A program made the position numbers and the translations under genes. 64,000 bases of DNA from Homarus americanus (taxonomy: Eukaryota > Arthropoda > Malacostraca > Decapoda > Nephropidae), in the NCBI RefSeq assembly GCF_018991925.1, contig NW_024722158.1, positions 6,097,086 to 6,161,085 of the forward strand, given 5' to 3'. Below are positions 13,335-25,139 of the stretch, in pieces. The first letter of the stretch is position 1. Each line of letters starts with the position of its first letter. The notes beneath the pieces were generated by a model. It saw nothing but the letters and a program-made list of their open reading frames with translations. It did no database searches and was not told the origin of the DNA.

Positions 13335-13750
13335 ATTGAGGCGCCTAGAATGGGAATGGCGTAAGCTCCAAAAATCACGATTTGAAGGTATGGCCACAGG
13401 TATGTTCAGTGGCCTTTGTTCTACATGATCAAACCTGACTGAGTGCTGCTTACGCCGCCGCAAGGTCGAGAATTCCATTGGAAGAGCACGGGGTGGTCAG
13501 CACATCATACGTAACTAATATACCCAGTTTCATGAAAACTTGGTGATATTTATTGATTTTTATTATTTTTAGGGGGGGGGGGGGCAGTGGCGTTTGGGAT
13601 GTGGCAACATCCCTTATATGGTCCAAATTTTGTGGAAAGTTTCATTGAAATCCATGCAGTAGTTTCCATGGTACATAAACTTAAAATTTTAATTGCGATT
13701 TACTCACAGGCATTTTGGAGATACGCCATTCCCATTCTAGGCGCCTCAAT
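13335..13750. mobile_element. Foldback (inverted-repeat) element in an intron
   Basis: The arm at 13335-13374 is the near-perfect reverse complement of 13713-13750 (core GGCGCCTAGAATGGGAATGG), with only one or two differences. The interior is about 340 bp, holds a G homopolymer at about 13573-13586 and encodes nothing recognisable. A small non-autonomous DNA element or a local inverted duplication would look like this. No target-site duplication was identified. Confidence 0.6.
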
Positions 13751-14109
13751 TCAAGTCTGGATCTTCAAAACATATCATTCTTGTTTAAAGTTTTGGGTTC
13801 AGACCATATAACTGGAGTGGAGGTGACCGAGAAGTTGGGATGGTGACAAGTACTGTATCACGTGTTTTAAAAAACAATGTTATGAAGGTACTGTACAATA
13901 TCTCAAATCATGATCATGTGATTTATCTTACCTTTTCTCTGTTATTTAGCTGGAAATGGAATAAACTTAATAAAATACTGTATATATAATAAGTGCACAG
14001 TGCTCACCCTATCAACACTGAATATACAGTACAGTATCTCCATAGTAAGGCAACATGTCCCAATCTCACTGTACGTGCTGTAATTTTATTAGTCATTACT
14101 CATCTTCAT

Positions 14110-14395
14110 ATTTTATAATTCAGGTAATACAGTACAGAGAGAAATGAAAAACAAAATACTAAGATTGGTTAGTGAGGAGAGAAATACAGCCTACTGATGA
14201 CTTATGGAAAAAGGAAAATAAGATATTTTGGCCATATGCTATGAATGATGGGATAATGGAGGAGATTTTGATGGGCAAAACTGAGGGTAGGAAAACTCGG
14301 AGAAGACAGACTGTGATGGATCAATTAAATTAAAAGCTGCGTCCCCTGAGAGATACAGTAATTAGGGCCATTGGTGCCAACCCTCAGATATAAGG
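14110..14395 (+). mobile_element. Decayed LINE 3' coding fragment
   Basis: Conceptual translation across stops and shifts gives pieces such as KNKILRLVSEER, a segment ending FWPYAM (compare the FGHxLR motif) and MEEILMGKTEGRKTRRRQ. This is the usual order at the C-terminus of many non-LTR retrotransposon reverse transcriptases (IxKxxLRxFGH ... I...ILxGKxxGxRxRGRQ). It is too broken to be active. It lies in intron DNA of the membrane-protein gene, in the same orientation. The remainder of that intron, 14396-15131, shows nothing else. Confidence 0.55.
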
Positions 14396-15131
14396 ATGGT
14401 ACAGTACCCTGATTGGTGTCCACTTACTGGTTGTAGACAAATCCACTCTGTTAAAATTTTATATCTGAGGTTCCCACATTCAAATAATTTTTCACAAATT
14501 AAAATCTTTACTTACCTCCATTTTGCATGAATATGGAAATTGTAAAAGATTTTGTGGATTTCCCAAAAGAGAAATGGGAAGGATTATTTGTATCCTGAAG
14601 TAGAAGAAATTCTATTTTAATATCACTTTATTTACTGTGGCATATTGTATGTACTGTACTGTATTTCACTGTGTACATGTGCTTCTATTAGTATTATTCC
14701 ACTATACGTACAGGACTGTATCCTCTTTGCCGCTGATTAGCCTGTTATCCACTCAGTGTCAATGTTCTTCATTTACAGCATTTTTTGAAGATATATTTAC
14801 TGTACAGCTTCTGACCAACATTGCCACTACACTCTGTATTTCAATCAAGTACAGTACTGTATATTCCATGCATTGTCAGTTTTAAATATTCAGTACAGTA
14901 TGTATTGCAGGTGAAACCATTGAATAATAAACAATAATATAGTACAGACCCAAATGTTGGTAACTTACTGGTAACATAATTTTCAAATAATAACAGTATC
15001 ATGATAATGTGCCTTAAATTCAACTAAGTACAACAAGAGTTCCCTCAAAACACTTAACACATGGCTGCTGTTGTTTGGTAAAATTTTCATTCATATATAA
15101 TAAGAGATTGACTATTAATATCTTGTTACAG

Positions 15132-15261
15132 CAAGGAAATGATGACAGTGGGGAAACAAGCAACAACAACAGCGTGCGGTCCAAGGTCTGTCAGCGGCCC
15201 ACCAGTAACCCAGTCGCCTTCAGTCCCTGTGACCTGACCCTTCCACGACCCCCTAGACGAG
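15132..15261 (+). CDS. Membrane-protein gene, exon D (Asn/Ser/Pro-rich)
   Basis: The acceptor is CTTGTTACAG and the donor GACGAG|GTTTGT. It starts on a codon boundary and ends with one base of a split codon. It encodes visible residues 172-214, with the string SGETSNNNSVRSK and a Pro/Arg end (LPRPPRR). The low-complexity polar composition matches a disordered cytoplasmic tail. Confidence 0.66.
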
Positions 15262-15442
15262 GTTTGTATTTACCTACTGGTGTACTTATTACCTGATCAA
15301 ATAGGTCCATAGTTCTAATGGCCTCTGATATAACCTCATCTTTATGATTCAGGTCTTACCCTAATGGACCTCAGGATTAATAGTTAGATTAAGGTTGAGC
15401 CTATGAGGCCAAAAATTAACACACATAAGTAGCACTTGAAGA

Positions 15443-16046
15443 TCAGGTAAATTCGTCATCCTTCTGGTTTTGCCATCGAACGAGTGCTTCTAGTGCAGCA
15501 TGGTGCTTAGATCTCTCCTCCTTTGTATTTGTTAAATTTTGAGGTTCATCAGATGTATCTACACTCTATATCTCCAAGGGTATTAATTTATCGATAGTTC
15601 TGAGGGAGACACTACCTTTTGTCAACACTTTAACTGCTTTGAGTATACCGTTCTTGTCAGGAAGTAGAGATATTATCTTGCCTAATGGCCATGTTGACCT
15701 AGGGCTATCACAGTCAATGAGGACTATTTCCCCAGGATGTAGGATTTACACCATAATGGTGTTTTCTAAGAGAAGTAAGATAGTCTTGGTGCCATGTTTT
15801 ATTCCATTGTTTTAGCACTTTGTTAATAGGGTTAAAGCGAGTCGTTAATTCTTCTGAAGTTGGTTTCCCTAGCTTGAGCAAAAAGTCGGTATCTGTAGCA
15901 TACTCTTTGTTGATGACTGGAGGTATCGTTGCAATCTGGGATCCTTGCAGCAAATGATTGGGTGTTAGAGCTTCTGGCTCATCTATGGTTTCTTGGACAT
16001 ATGTAAGTGGGCGGTTATTTACTCTGGCTTCTGTCCCAACTAACAC
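15443..16046 (-). mobile_element. BEL/Pao LTR-retrotransposon integrase C-terminal fragment, broken
   Basis: On the minus strand an open frame at 15714-16046 carries the hallmark NNRPLTYV, then LTPNHLL, and later QWNKTWHQDYLTSLR. These belong to the end of the integrase and the adjoining C-terminal domain of BEL/Pao Pol proteins. A frameshift near 15735-15748 moves the continuation (GEIVLI, then a segment about STWPLGKI) to another frame, and an in-frame stop follows near 15570. No LTRs, protease or reverse transcriptase are visible. It lies antisense within intron 4 of the membrane-protein gene and its 5' side is cut off close to a TA-repeat array. It is inactive. Confidence 0.82.
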
Positions 16047-16097
16047 TGTCCATTTTGTTAGTGGTTATGTAATCTCCGCAGAATCTACAACCACAGT

Positions 16098-16208
<111 letters not shown>

Positions 16209-16244
16209 TGTATATATATTTAGAGAGAGAGAGAGAGCGAGGTG

Positions 16245-16655
16245 CCTGTAGGTGCCTATAGGTTGTTTCATTGTAGTTCCTCATGTACCAATAATAACAT
16301 TGACATTATTCTGGTGGGTGTGTCTCATAAGTAAGAAAAATGCTGCAACTGTAGGAAAAATCAACATACCTGTATTCACAGTCTGCTTCACTCATCTTCT
16401 GTTAAATGCCAAGAAACATTAACATTTTACTTCAAAAATTATTTTGGTGGATTTGTTTCATGAAAAAACATTGTGATTGTAAACTGAAAATATCGTAAGG
16501 TGGACATGACGATAAACTGTTTCACTGTCCGTGCTAATACAATATTGACATTACTTTTGGGTTAGGTAGGATATAAATTTTGGTTGGCCTGCGGAAAAAT
16601 ATCTAAATCATAATGTGGCCCATGACTGAGGAAAGGTTGCCCATGCCTGGTCTAA
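16245..16655 (-). mobile_element. Interspersed repeat, copy 1 (inverted relative to 26.3-26.74 kb)
   Basis: This approximately 400-bp segment is the reverse complement, with moderate divergence, of 26343-26740. Shared landmarks include TTGGTTGGCCTGCGGAAAAA, GATAAACTGTTTCACTGTCC and AGGTTGCCCATGCCTGGTCT. The outer end, CAGACATGGGCAACC as read in copy 2, resembles the ends of some hAT-type non-autonomous elements. No coding capacity is seen. The class is inference. Confidence 0.7.
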
Positions 16656-16724
16656 GAGATACAAGGAGGAGAAATGACATGCTTCTAATGAGATTACATG
16701 TAGAGTATACTATTGATTTAATGG

Positions 16725-17290
16725 GATCCAATATAACAGACTCTCGTTTTACCGGAAGGGATTTTTCCTGTTATTTTCTCTCGATTTAGTGAACTACAGT
16801 AGTTCGCTAAATCGAGATTAATTCCGTTAATACACACACCTATGGAGACACCTCAGACGCGTGATATGTACACAGAAACATTATTCGTGGCTTACTTTAA
16901 ACCAGGGGGGTTCAGTGTTTGTTTTAAATTTTTTCTATTATTCCCAAACTTTTTTCCAATTGATAGCTGCCCTCTTTTGACTTTCTCCCCCACACCACTT
17001 CCTTTCTGAGACTTATGAGAGACTTTTGGCATGATTTCTAAGCACAGTACATAGTTAGTTGACCAAGAGCTAGACCGAGAGGTAGCCGTGAACAACACAA
17101 GCATTGGCGGCAGAACACAGACTGTGCGTATGTAAACAAACCCCACGCACCAAGCTGTGAAATTTAACGGAATCATGCTCGATTTAGTGAAGTAGTTCGT
17201 TAAATCAAGCAAAAATACAGTAATGGAAATTTTGATGTAACGGAAAGGGGCGGCTCGAATTAGTTTGACTAAATTTAAATTTTAGTATAT
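16725..17290. mobile_element. Non-autonomous DNA element with CTCGATTTAGTGAA inverted motifs
   Basis: The motif CTCGATTTAGTGAAC occurs at about 16783 and its near-perfect inverted copy GTTCGCTAAATCGAG at about 16803, with a seven-base spacer TACAGTA. Related copies recur near 17177-17213. Outer segments TTTTACCGGAA and TGTAACGGAAA also recall each other. This resembles a rearranged Tigger/pogo-like non-autonomous element, but its exact ends cannot be fixed by eye. Confidence 0.4.
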
Positions 17291-17560
17291 TTTCATGATT
17301 TTTAGTAAAGTATGTTCTGAAAAACATACTGTATATGGTGTTACAGTACATAGGTAAGCCCTTTTGTTACTGTGCAGGTAATTTGTTTATTTTTTCATGA
17401 AGCAATAGGGAGGGATCCATCCATTGTTATATCATGGTTTGTGCAAGTGTTTCACCCCATTTGATTGAAAATAAAGATAAGCTTGACAGGTACAGTACAA
17501 TTTATGAAAGAAATATGAAATAAGGAAAAAAAAATTAATTTATGGTGACTATTTTAACAG

Positions 17561-17662
17561 ATTCGGGGTTGAGTAGTGAAACCCGGGGTCGGACCTTGGA
17601 GGGTGGGTGTCTTCCACTGGCACCAGAATCCCGGCTGGACGAACAGAGCGCATCATCAAGTG
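17561..17662 (+). CDS. Membrane-protein gene, exon E (DSG motif)
   Basis: The acceptor is ATTTTAACAG and the donor AGTG|GTGAGT. Two bases complete the codon started in exon D (giving Asp) and one base is left at the end. It encodes residues 215-248. Splicing creates DSGLSS across the junction, which fits the DSG-phi-x-S degron pattern recognised by beta-TrCP/Slimb when phosphorylated. The exon ends in a Ser run. Phase agreement with both neighbours is the main evidence for the exon. Confidence 0.66.
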
Positions 17663-17987
17663 GTGAGTAGTACAGTACTATGTGATACACATTTTACAAG
17701 CCTCTAGGCTCATCTGGAGGAGTCATGTTTTGATGCATTGCAAGAATAAGGAGCTCCTGCTGAGTAGAACAATTTATGTTGACAGTAAAATGTGTAATGC
17801 AAATTCAGTCCCAGAAATAAGTACTGTACAGATTTACATATAAAGTACAGCAGAGACACAAGTGCCCCACAGAACACAAATCAGCCTGCAGTGTATGATA
17901 ATATTAATCTGAATCTTCTTCCTTATTCATGGATTGTAATTAACTGAAAATATCTTACTAGCCAACAGGAATAGTAATTATATTATA

Positions 17988-19103
17988 CATTTTTGGGGCC
18001 CCCCAAATTCGCTGAGTTTAGGTTCTCAAAATGGCCGCGAATTGCCAAATCCTGGGGGGGGAGGTTACATTTTTACTAGTTACAGTATTAAGAAATGTAT
18101 ATTCCCTTTGTGTTTGCCCTTAGGACAATTATTTCTTTTACCTGTATTGTATAAGAGTGCAGAGGTCATATTGCAACTATATCTTGCGGTAGTAAGGCCG
18201 CACCTCGATTATGCTGCTCAGTTCTGGTGCCCTTATTATAGAATGGATATCAATTCACTGAAGTCGGTGCAGCGAAGAATGACAAGAATGATTTTGGAAC
18301 TTAGAAACCTTCCAATGCAAGATAGATTAAAGAAACTAAACTTGCATTCCCTAGAAAGACGAAGAGTGCGGGAAGATAGGATAGAAGTATTTAAGTGGGT
18401 GAAAGGAATCAATAAAGGAGCTATAGATAAAGTTCTTATAATATTCGAGCAGGATAGGACTCTTAGCAACGGATTTAAGTTGGATAAGTTTAGGTTTAGG
18501 TGGGAGATAGGAAGGAACTTGTTCACAAATAGGGTGGTGGACGAGTGGAACAAGCTTAGCAACTTTGTAGTAAGTGCTGGAACATTGGAAAGTTTTAAAA
18601 GGAGGCTAGATAGATTCATGTATGATAGAGAGTGGTATTAACTCTCAACAAGAGCTGCTGTGCACAGGCCAACCGGCCTATTGCAGACTCATTATTTTCT
18701 TATGGTCTTATATATGTGTGTGTGTGTGTGTGTGTGTGGACACACACACAAAACACATACAGTACAAATAAATAATAATGGGAAAATACTCTCACAAAAA
18801 ATCAGAAACAAATTTATTAAAAATGTGAGTCTACCCTTCAGTCCGTGCTCTATTAATAATTATTATTTATTTGTGTGTGTTTTGTGTGTATGTGTGTCTA
18901 CACACACACACACACACACACACACATATTTACAATACAGGTAAAGGAAATTACTGTTTCTAGAACGAATGGCTCCCTGTCTCGGTCGCAAAAATGCCAG
19001 CAACTTTAAAACTACTCACAGACATTCTTTGGTACATCCAGGGTGTCATCTGTGAATAACCGAGAACCGCGAAGTAAAAATCCGCAAACTTGGGGGGCCC
19101 CTG
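17988..19103. mobile_element. TIR DNA element hosting a LINE fragment
   Basis: The left end contains GGGGCCCCCCAAATTCGC and the right end GCAAACTTGGGGGGCCCCTG, which are inverted copies. Both ends abut TA dinucleotides (17986-17987 and 19104-19105), the target used by Tigger/mariner-type elements. The first bases of the left end are altered. The interior is occupied by a LINE tail and by GT/CA arrays at about 18716-18738 and 18900-18926. Direct coding for a transposase is absent. Confidence 0.6.
18140..18712 (+). mobile_element. CR1/jockey-like LINE, C-terminus of reverse transcriptase plus 3' end
   Basis: An open frame to 18641 gives YLAVVRPHLDYAAQFWCPYY, then SVQRRMTRMI, LNLHSLERRRVREDRI, FTNRVVDEWNKL and FKRRLDRFM. 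This is the thumb and C-terminal region of many non-LTR retrotransposon reverse transcriptases. After the stop comes a short 3' tail with GGCCAACCGGCCTATTGCAG and TTCTTATGGTCTTA. The catalytic core is missing, so it is a 5'-truncated copy. The frame is uninterrupted for nearly 500 bp, which suggests a fairly young insertion. It sits in an intron of the membrane-protein gene, same strand. Confidence 0.85.
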
Positions 19104-19664
19104 TACTAGCTCTCAAAATGTTGACAATGAGTGAAAGTAGAATGTACATAAAGCTTAAATGAGAGTCTAAGTTGTACTAATTTTCTGTTATGGATGTGGA
19201 ACATTTCCTATCTAAGGTACAAGAGGGTAAAGGTGGGAGTAAAAGAAGAAATAAATTGTAAAGAAATGTAGTAGTTACAGATATATAGTTTAAAGAATGA
19301 AGCTGTGCGATGTTTAAATTAGTATTACAAAAGTTGCACAACATTGAGTATATTTGAGTCTCTTTTATGACCTTTTAGTAGCTATTTAGTACAGTATTAT
19401 ATATGTTTTACTTTTCAACAGTGCTTGACTAATAGGGTAAAAATTTAAAAGCAGTTACAGGGATGCTATCAAATAAAGGAATAACAGGTTTAAAAAACCT
19501 GTTTTCCAGTGTTGTGTGTTAGTTAGTTAGTTAGTTAATACCGTAATCAGTACAGTAATTATTTCTTGCTAGAAAATTATTATAATTCTACATTATTACA
19601 ATACTGTATTTGCTGTTCATATTAATGAGGAAGAATATTATATTTGATTCTCTCTACACTGTAG

Positions 19665-19816
19665 CACTGGACAGTGTCTCTCCAGCTGGACGCGGCGGAG
19701 AACTGGAAGGTGCCGTAGTGGATGAGGCTTTCCGAACACGTTCACTTCCGGCTTGGGTTAGGAATAAGACACGACCTTTGGCAGCCTTGGATGACCTCAA
19801 TACTATCTATGAGAAG
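19665..19816 (+). CDS. Membrane-protein gene, exon F
   Basis: The acceptor is CTACACTGTAG and the donor GAAG|GTAAGA, a strong site. Two bases complete the split codon (Ala) and the exon ends on a codon boundary. It encodes residues 249-299, including RTRSLPAWVRNKTRPLAALD and the end LNTIYEK. This part looks more conserved-protein-like than the low-complexity exons before it, with balanced composition and no repeats. I could not assign a domain. Confidence 0.74.
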
Positions 19817-20055
19817 GTAAGATCCTGACAGGGGCCAGTACTTGCCAACAGTCCATAACAGAGATGTGATTAACCGCCCAAGCGGCTAACAAGCCGATCA
19901 GTGCCAAAGAGGATAAAAGTAAAAATGTATAATCCTAATGTTATCTGTTCAAAGGGTAGATAATTTTGTCTTGGTTTGCCTCAGTTTTCTCTGTTTTAAG
20001 AATAGATTTTGACAATGACATTGTGTATCCTTATTATCAGTTACATTCTCTACAG
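19817..20055 (+). other. Short intron of the membrane-protein gene
   Basis: This 239-bp phase-0 intron ends in a TTCTCTACAG acceptor. An alternative in-frame acceptor 15 bases upstream (TTATTATCAG) would add five residues, LHSLQ. The downstream site has the better pyrimidine tract. Confidence 0.6.
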
Positions 20056-20256
20056 CCAAACTGGAGCAAACGCCGTAGAAATCGCATGCGAAGTGATGCT
20101 GCTGCTGTTATTGCCCTCAGTAAATCCCGAGGTCGTCTACTGTCTCCCAGTCCTCAAGTAGCAGGTCAAGCAGCTGCTGCAGCTACTCCACCAGACACTG
20201 CAGCTCTTGTGGAAAATGAAGCAGTCATAGTATATGATGAGAGAACCGCACTGTAA
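20056..20256 (+). CDS. Membrane-protein gene, last exon (basic patch and PDZ ligand)
   Basis: The exon starts on a codon boundary and ends with TAA at 20254-20256. It encodes residues 300-365. A basic patch NWSKRRRNRMR (about 301-311) is followed by a helix-prone SDAAAVIALSKSR, an Ala/Pro stretch, an acidic segment and the C-terminus DERTAL. The last four residues RTAL fit the class I PDZ ligand pattern S/T-x-hydrophobic. The tail thus looks like that of a membrane receptor anchored by a PDZ scaffold. That role is inferred from the motif only. Confidence 0.74.
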   Translation, partial: PNWSKRRRNRMRSDAAAVIALSKSRGRLLSPSPQVAGQAAAAATPPDTAALVENEAVIVYDERTAL

Positions 20257-20590
20257 ATTAAAAGTGCTCCTTTTCTATTGTATACAATTGCTGGAGTATG
20301 TTTGGCCGAGAATATATCAGCCGAGACATTTCCTTGACTAATTAAACCAAACTGGTGCAAATATTTCAGGGCAAAAAGATGTGTAGGCAAATTATGTGGT
20401 CATCATATACAAGACTGGTGGATGTTCATGGCTAGTGTGAAAGATCTTACACATGGTGACACAGGTAATCTTAATGTTGAATATGATTGTAAATACTTTT
20501 TCATTAGAATTTTCGTATTTGCCCCTCATCTTTTGTAAGTGCAAAGTTTATACCTGACAGTAATAAAATTATTTAGCTTTGTAATTCATA
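20257..20590 (+). other. Presumed 3' UTR of the membrane-protein gene
   Basis: Non-coding DNA follows the stop codon, with a canonical AATAAA at 20562-20567. The UTR would therefore be about 330 bases if cleavage occurs 10-30 bases after that hexamer. Confidence 0.5.
20562..20567 (+). promoter_or_regulatory. Candidate polyadenylation signal AATAAA
   Basis: This is the first canonical hexamer after the stop codon at 20254-20256 in the correct orientation. T-rich sequence follows within 30 bases. Confidence 0.5.
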
Positions 20591-20599
20591 TTTGCTTTT

Positions 20600-21367
20600 A
20601 GGGAAAACCCCAGTATTAAGATATTTCAGGAAGCTGCTATACTATTTACTGTATCTTCATCTGTCTATCAAGTTTAATACCAGGGGTGGAACAGTTTGCT
20701 CAAGCCTTACATGACCAAGGCTTTTCTAGACCTCTGAGAGAGCTTTTATTTTGTGACAACCAGGCCATACCCCCCCCCCCCCATCCTACCCTTATAGTCG
20801 CCTCTACAACATACAAGGGAATACTGAAGCTCTATCTGTTTTTCTGTAGCCTGACCCCAACAGTCAACCTATCACAAACAACTTCCAACTGGGTCTCTGT
20901 AATCCCTAATGTACTAATCTTGTACATATAGTCTTGAGGATTTTGATAAGAGGTGAATATATGTATACTATATAAGTGATATTAAACACAATTTATTCCC
21001 TTTATATACTGTATTTAATTTGAAAAAAGATTATTTATGTGTGTTTTCCCATTTGTTATTAAGGTTATGAATTACTATTGTATAAAAATGAGTACTGTAG
21101 TTTGATTGTATCATCATCTGTTGCAGAATTTTATTATGGCCATCAATATCCGTCTCTGTATTAAGGTTTAGAACCTTATCCTAAAGTTAAAACTAAGAAA
21201 AAGTCTTATGTTACAAAACTTTTGAATATATTTCTTGGGAATCTTGATAGGTAACTAACCCAAATCCTTTCCCAAGTGGTCTAACCAGTAGCAGTCTTTG
21301 ATTATTAAACAAATATCCTGTTACTGTCTAAATTTGCAAAGTTCCCTCATTCTTTGTCAAAAGAATG
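20600..21367. other. Intergenic DNA, nothing recognised
   Basis: AT-rich, with a C homopolymer at about 20770-20782 and many TACTGTA-type words. No coding signal or repeat array is visible. Confidence 0.5.
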
Positions 21368-21369
21368 TA

Positions 21370-22397
<1,028 letters not shown>

Positions 22398-22399
22398 TA

Positions 22400-23160
22400 T
22401 CCAGTTACATGGAATAACAGTCCTCCACCTCCATAGCCAGTATCATATTATGTAACTAACCAACCTGCCCATAAAGTAGTCAGTACAGTACAGTTTTAAG
22501 TACCAGTCCCATCCCTACAATGAGTGATGTAGCCAGTACAGTCCTGACCCACTAAAGTGACCTAGCCATTACCATAAGGTTAAGATTTAAGACCTCAATG
22601 GATTTTTTATAATCAGATGATACTTTTAGACTAAAAAAATATGTATTGAAACCTTTTATATCATGCTTTTTGTGTATGAAAGTGTTAGTGAATGGATTTT
22701 TTTAGTGCCTTGTAAGAATGAAGCTTTGTAGTATGACATAGACTTAATTGTCTTTTAATACTGACTTAAATGTTGTAAATTAAATGTATTATATTATCAT
22801 AGTTTATGTATGATAAAGAAATCTTGATACACATTTAGTTTATAAAACCTTATTTAATGGAGACTACAAAAAGATGGTGAAGCCCAGCCACTGTGAAAGA
22901 GTATTGATTGAACTTGGCTGTCCATCAGTGTTTAGTGCAAGTGAATGGATAAGTGGGCCACAGTCCTACTGAGCCCCAGCCTTGCTTAACTTAACCATTT
23001 GAACTGACACTCACTCTGAAAGGGTACGTCGTAAGAGGACTAACTAAATCCTAATGGGGATCAGTCTTAATGGTTAGGTTGCCACTTATTGGGACTGGGT
23101 TCATTTGATTTATAACCTTAATGCATGGATTCCGTAATTGAACCTGATAAAATGAAACAG
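22400..23160. other. Intergenic DNA, nothing recognised
   Basis: Unique-looking AT-rich sequence without open frames of interest. TTAGG-like words are isolated. Confidence 0.5.
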
Positions 23161-23164
23161 AAAG

Positions 23165-23865
23165 TGTTCTCCAGACACTTGGGGCGGTGGAGCCCCCAGG
23201 GATGTCGGTGCACCCAATGGCCCTCCCGAGGGTGCCACAGCCCCTAGGGGCTCTACCACCTCTGGGAGGGCCCTAGGGGCTCCACTGCCCTTAGGAGGGC
23301 CATTGGGGGCACCACCACCCCTGGTAGAGCCCCTAGGGGTACCACGACCCCTGGGAGGACCCTGGCTGCGCTGCCATCCCTAAGGAGGGCCCCTGGAACT
23401 GCTGCCCCTGAGGGCGTCACTTCCCCCGAGAGGACCCTTGGTGGCGTCTCCACCCGTGGGAGGGTCGCTAGGGGTGCCACCACCTTTGGGTGGACCTTCA
23501 GTGCTCCTCCACCCGTAAGAGGACCCCTGGGAGGGCCTCCGGGATGACCACTGGGAATTTCCTTGGGTGTGCCGCCACCCCTGCAAGGGGCACTGCTACC
23601 CTTGAGAGGGCTCCCTATGGGCGCCGCCATCCCTGTGAGGGACCCCAGGGGCGCTGCCACATTTGAGAGGGCCCCTGGCGTCATCGCCACCCTTGGGAGT
23701 GACTTTGGGGGCGCCAACTCCCCTGGGAAGGCCCTGAGGCACCACATCCCTTAGCATGGCCCCTGGGGTCGCCGCCACCATTAAGGAGGGCCCCCCTAGA
23801 GGCACTGCTGCCCCTGAGAGGTCCCCTAAGGGCACCACTGCATCAAGAAGGGCCCCTACTGTCTT
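23165..23865. repeat. GC-rich degenerate minisatellite (GGAGGGCCCCTAGGGGC type)
   Basis: About 700 bases consist of degenerate units of roughly 30 bp built around GGGAGGGCCCCTAGGGG followed by a CGCCACC-like word. The palindromic GGCCCC/GGGGCC core keeps all frames open on both strands, which explains several Pro/Gly/Ala open frames here. A related array lies at 30893-31160. It contrasts sharply with the AT-rich surroundings. Confidence 0.85.
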
Positions 23866-23867
23866 CT

Positions 23868-23945
23868 GGAGCAGAATCCTACCATATTTTGGGGCAGAAT
23901 TCTACCGTATTCTAGAGCGAAATCCTACCATATTCTAAGGCTAAA
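23868..23945. repeat. Short tandem repeat, about 27-bp unit
   Basis: About three copies of a unit containing GAATCCTACCATATTCT follow the GC-rich array immediately. Confidence 0.7.
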
Positions 23946-24327
23946 TCTTACCGTCTTTTTATAAATAGTATCATAATATTTATAAATTATTACTAAATGG
24001 ACTTTAAATAGCCAAAGGAATTTTTTTCATTTTATTTTTTTAGTGGATTTGTAAACGCTGTCAAATCATTTGGTTCTCTGGCTATTGACTTAAGTTTTGT
24101 TTATATTAAAATGTTACCTTTATGAAGAATTAATAAATAATTTAACATTATAATTATAGCATAATTTATTTATGTGATGTAAATTTTATTAGTAAAATAC
24201 TTTTATTATAGTAATAATAATGAAAACTTATAATTACTGAAAGATAAGAGAGAGAATCGGACAAGGTGTATCAGGACGCCAACAACTGACATTGTTGTGG
24301 GCGTATTTGTTGATTTGTGAACAAAAT

Positions 24328-24520
24328 GTTAATTTGTGGGCCTTCCTCCCTCTCTTGTGGTAAGTTAACATTATGTATGTGTGTATGTATATACGTATGG
24401 CCTTATTAAGGTAATAACTAAGACACAGTACAACTAATGTGGTCGTGTTGTGTATTTTTGTTAATGTGTGGGCCTTCCTCCCTCCCTCGTGGTAAGTTAA
24501 CATTATGTCTGTCCTTGTTA
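24328..24520. repeat. Direct duplication of an approximately 58-bp segment
   Basis: The segments 24328-24385 and 24462-24520 share GTGGGCCTTCCTCCCTC and GTGGTAAGTTAACATTATGT with few differences. Both contain a donor-like GTAAGT. No associated exon was found. The surrounding 23950-24968 is otherwise AT-rich and empty. Confidence 0.75.
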
Positions 24521-24969
24521 ACTAGACACAGTGCAGTAAGACAAAGCTGATCACTTTAGTTTATCTTTATTTACCTTATATTATAGTACTGGTATAGGTT
24601 AATATTCGTCCATTGGCTGTCTGCAGGTTCCCAATATAACAGACACAAAGACTGATTATATTAGTACAGTATCACAAATTTCAAGGCTTAAATTTATGTT
24701 CCCGCCATGTTGCCTGAGTCTCTTTTATCATCTTGTCTTCACTTTTATATGTTAATACTGTACTGGTATATTTTATGGTAATTATTGATGACTGACCAGC
24801 GGCCAATTTTTCTTAGGAAACTTTTATAAAAACGCCGCAATTTTACTGTGTTATATAGTGGACACTGTTGTAATTTGTGCAAATGTGTTAAAAAGTGGTT
24901 ATTTCTAAAGTAAACCTAACCTAACCTTCCCAAGTTTTTGTAGTAAATATAATGTTTTGTTTGTTACAG

Positions 24970-25107
24970 GAGATGTTACAACAAAGCTTTGGGAGATTGA
25001 GCTGCTCTATAACGGCTGAAAATGATAAACTCGAGCTTGGAACAAAAGCATCTACCAGCACTATCATCACTGCCACCACCACTACTGGCACCACCACCTA
25101 TGGCAAG
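24970..25107 (+). other. Exon-like unit, copy A (46 open codons, Thr-rich)
   Basis: The unit is bounded by TTTGTTTGTTACAG and TATGGCAAG|GTAAACT, good acceptor and donor contexts. The enclosed 138 bases form 46 open codons with FGRLSCSITAENDKLELG followed by a Thr/Ser run. A related unit with the same borders lies at 25959-26090. No start, further exons or family can be named. It could be an exon of an unrecognised gene, a relic, or part of a repeat. Confidence 0.3.
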
Positions 25108-25139
25108 GTAAACTATAGGAACAGCTCTCATGGTCTATA

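Noticed and set aside
23253..23938. Pro/Gly/Ala-rich frames up to 164 codons on both strands
   Set aside because: Produced by the palindromic GC-rich minisatellite. No splice or start support.
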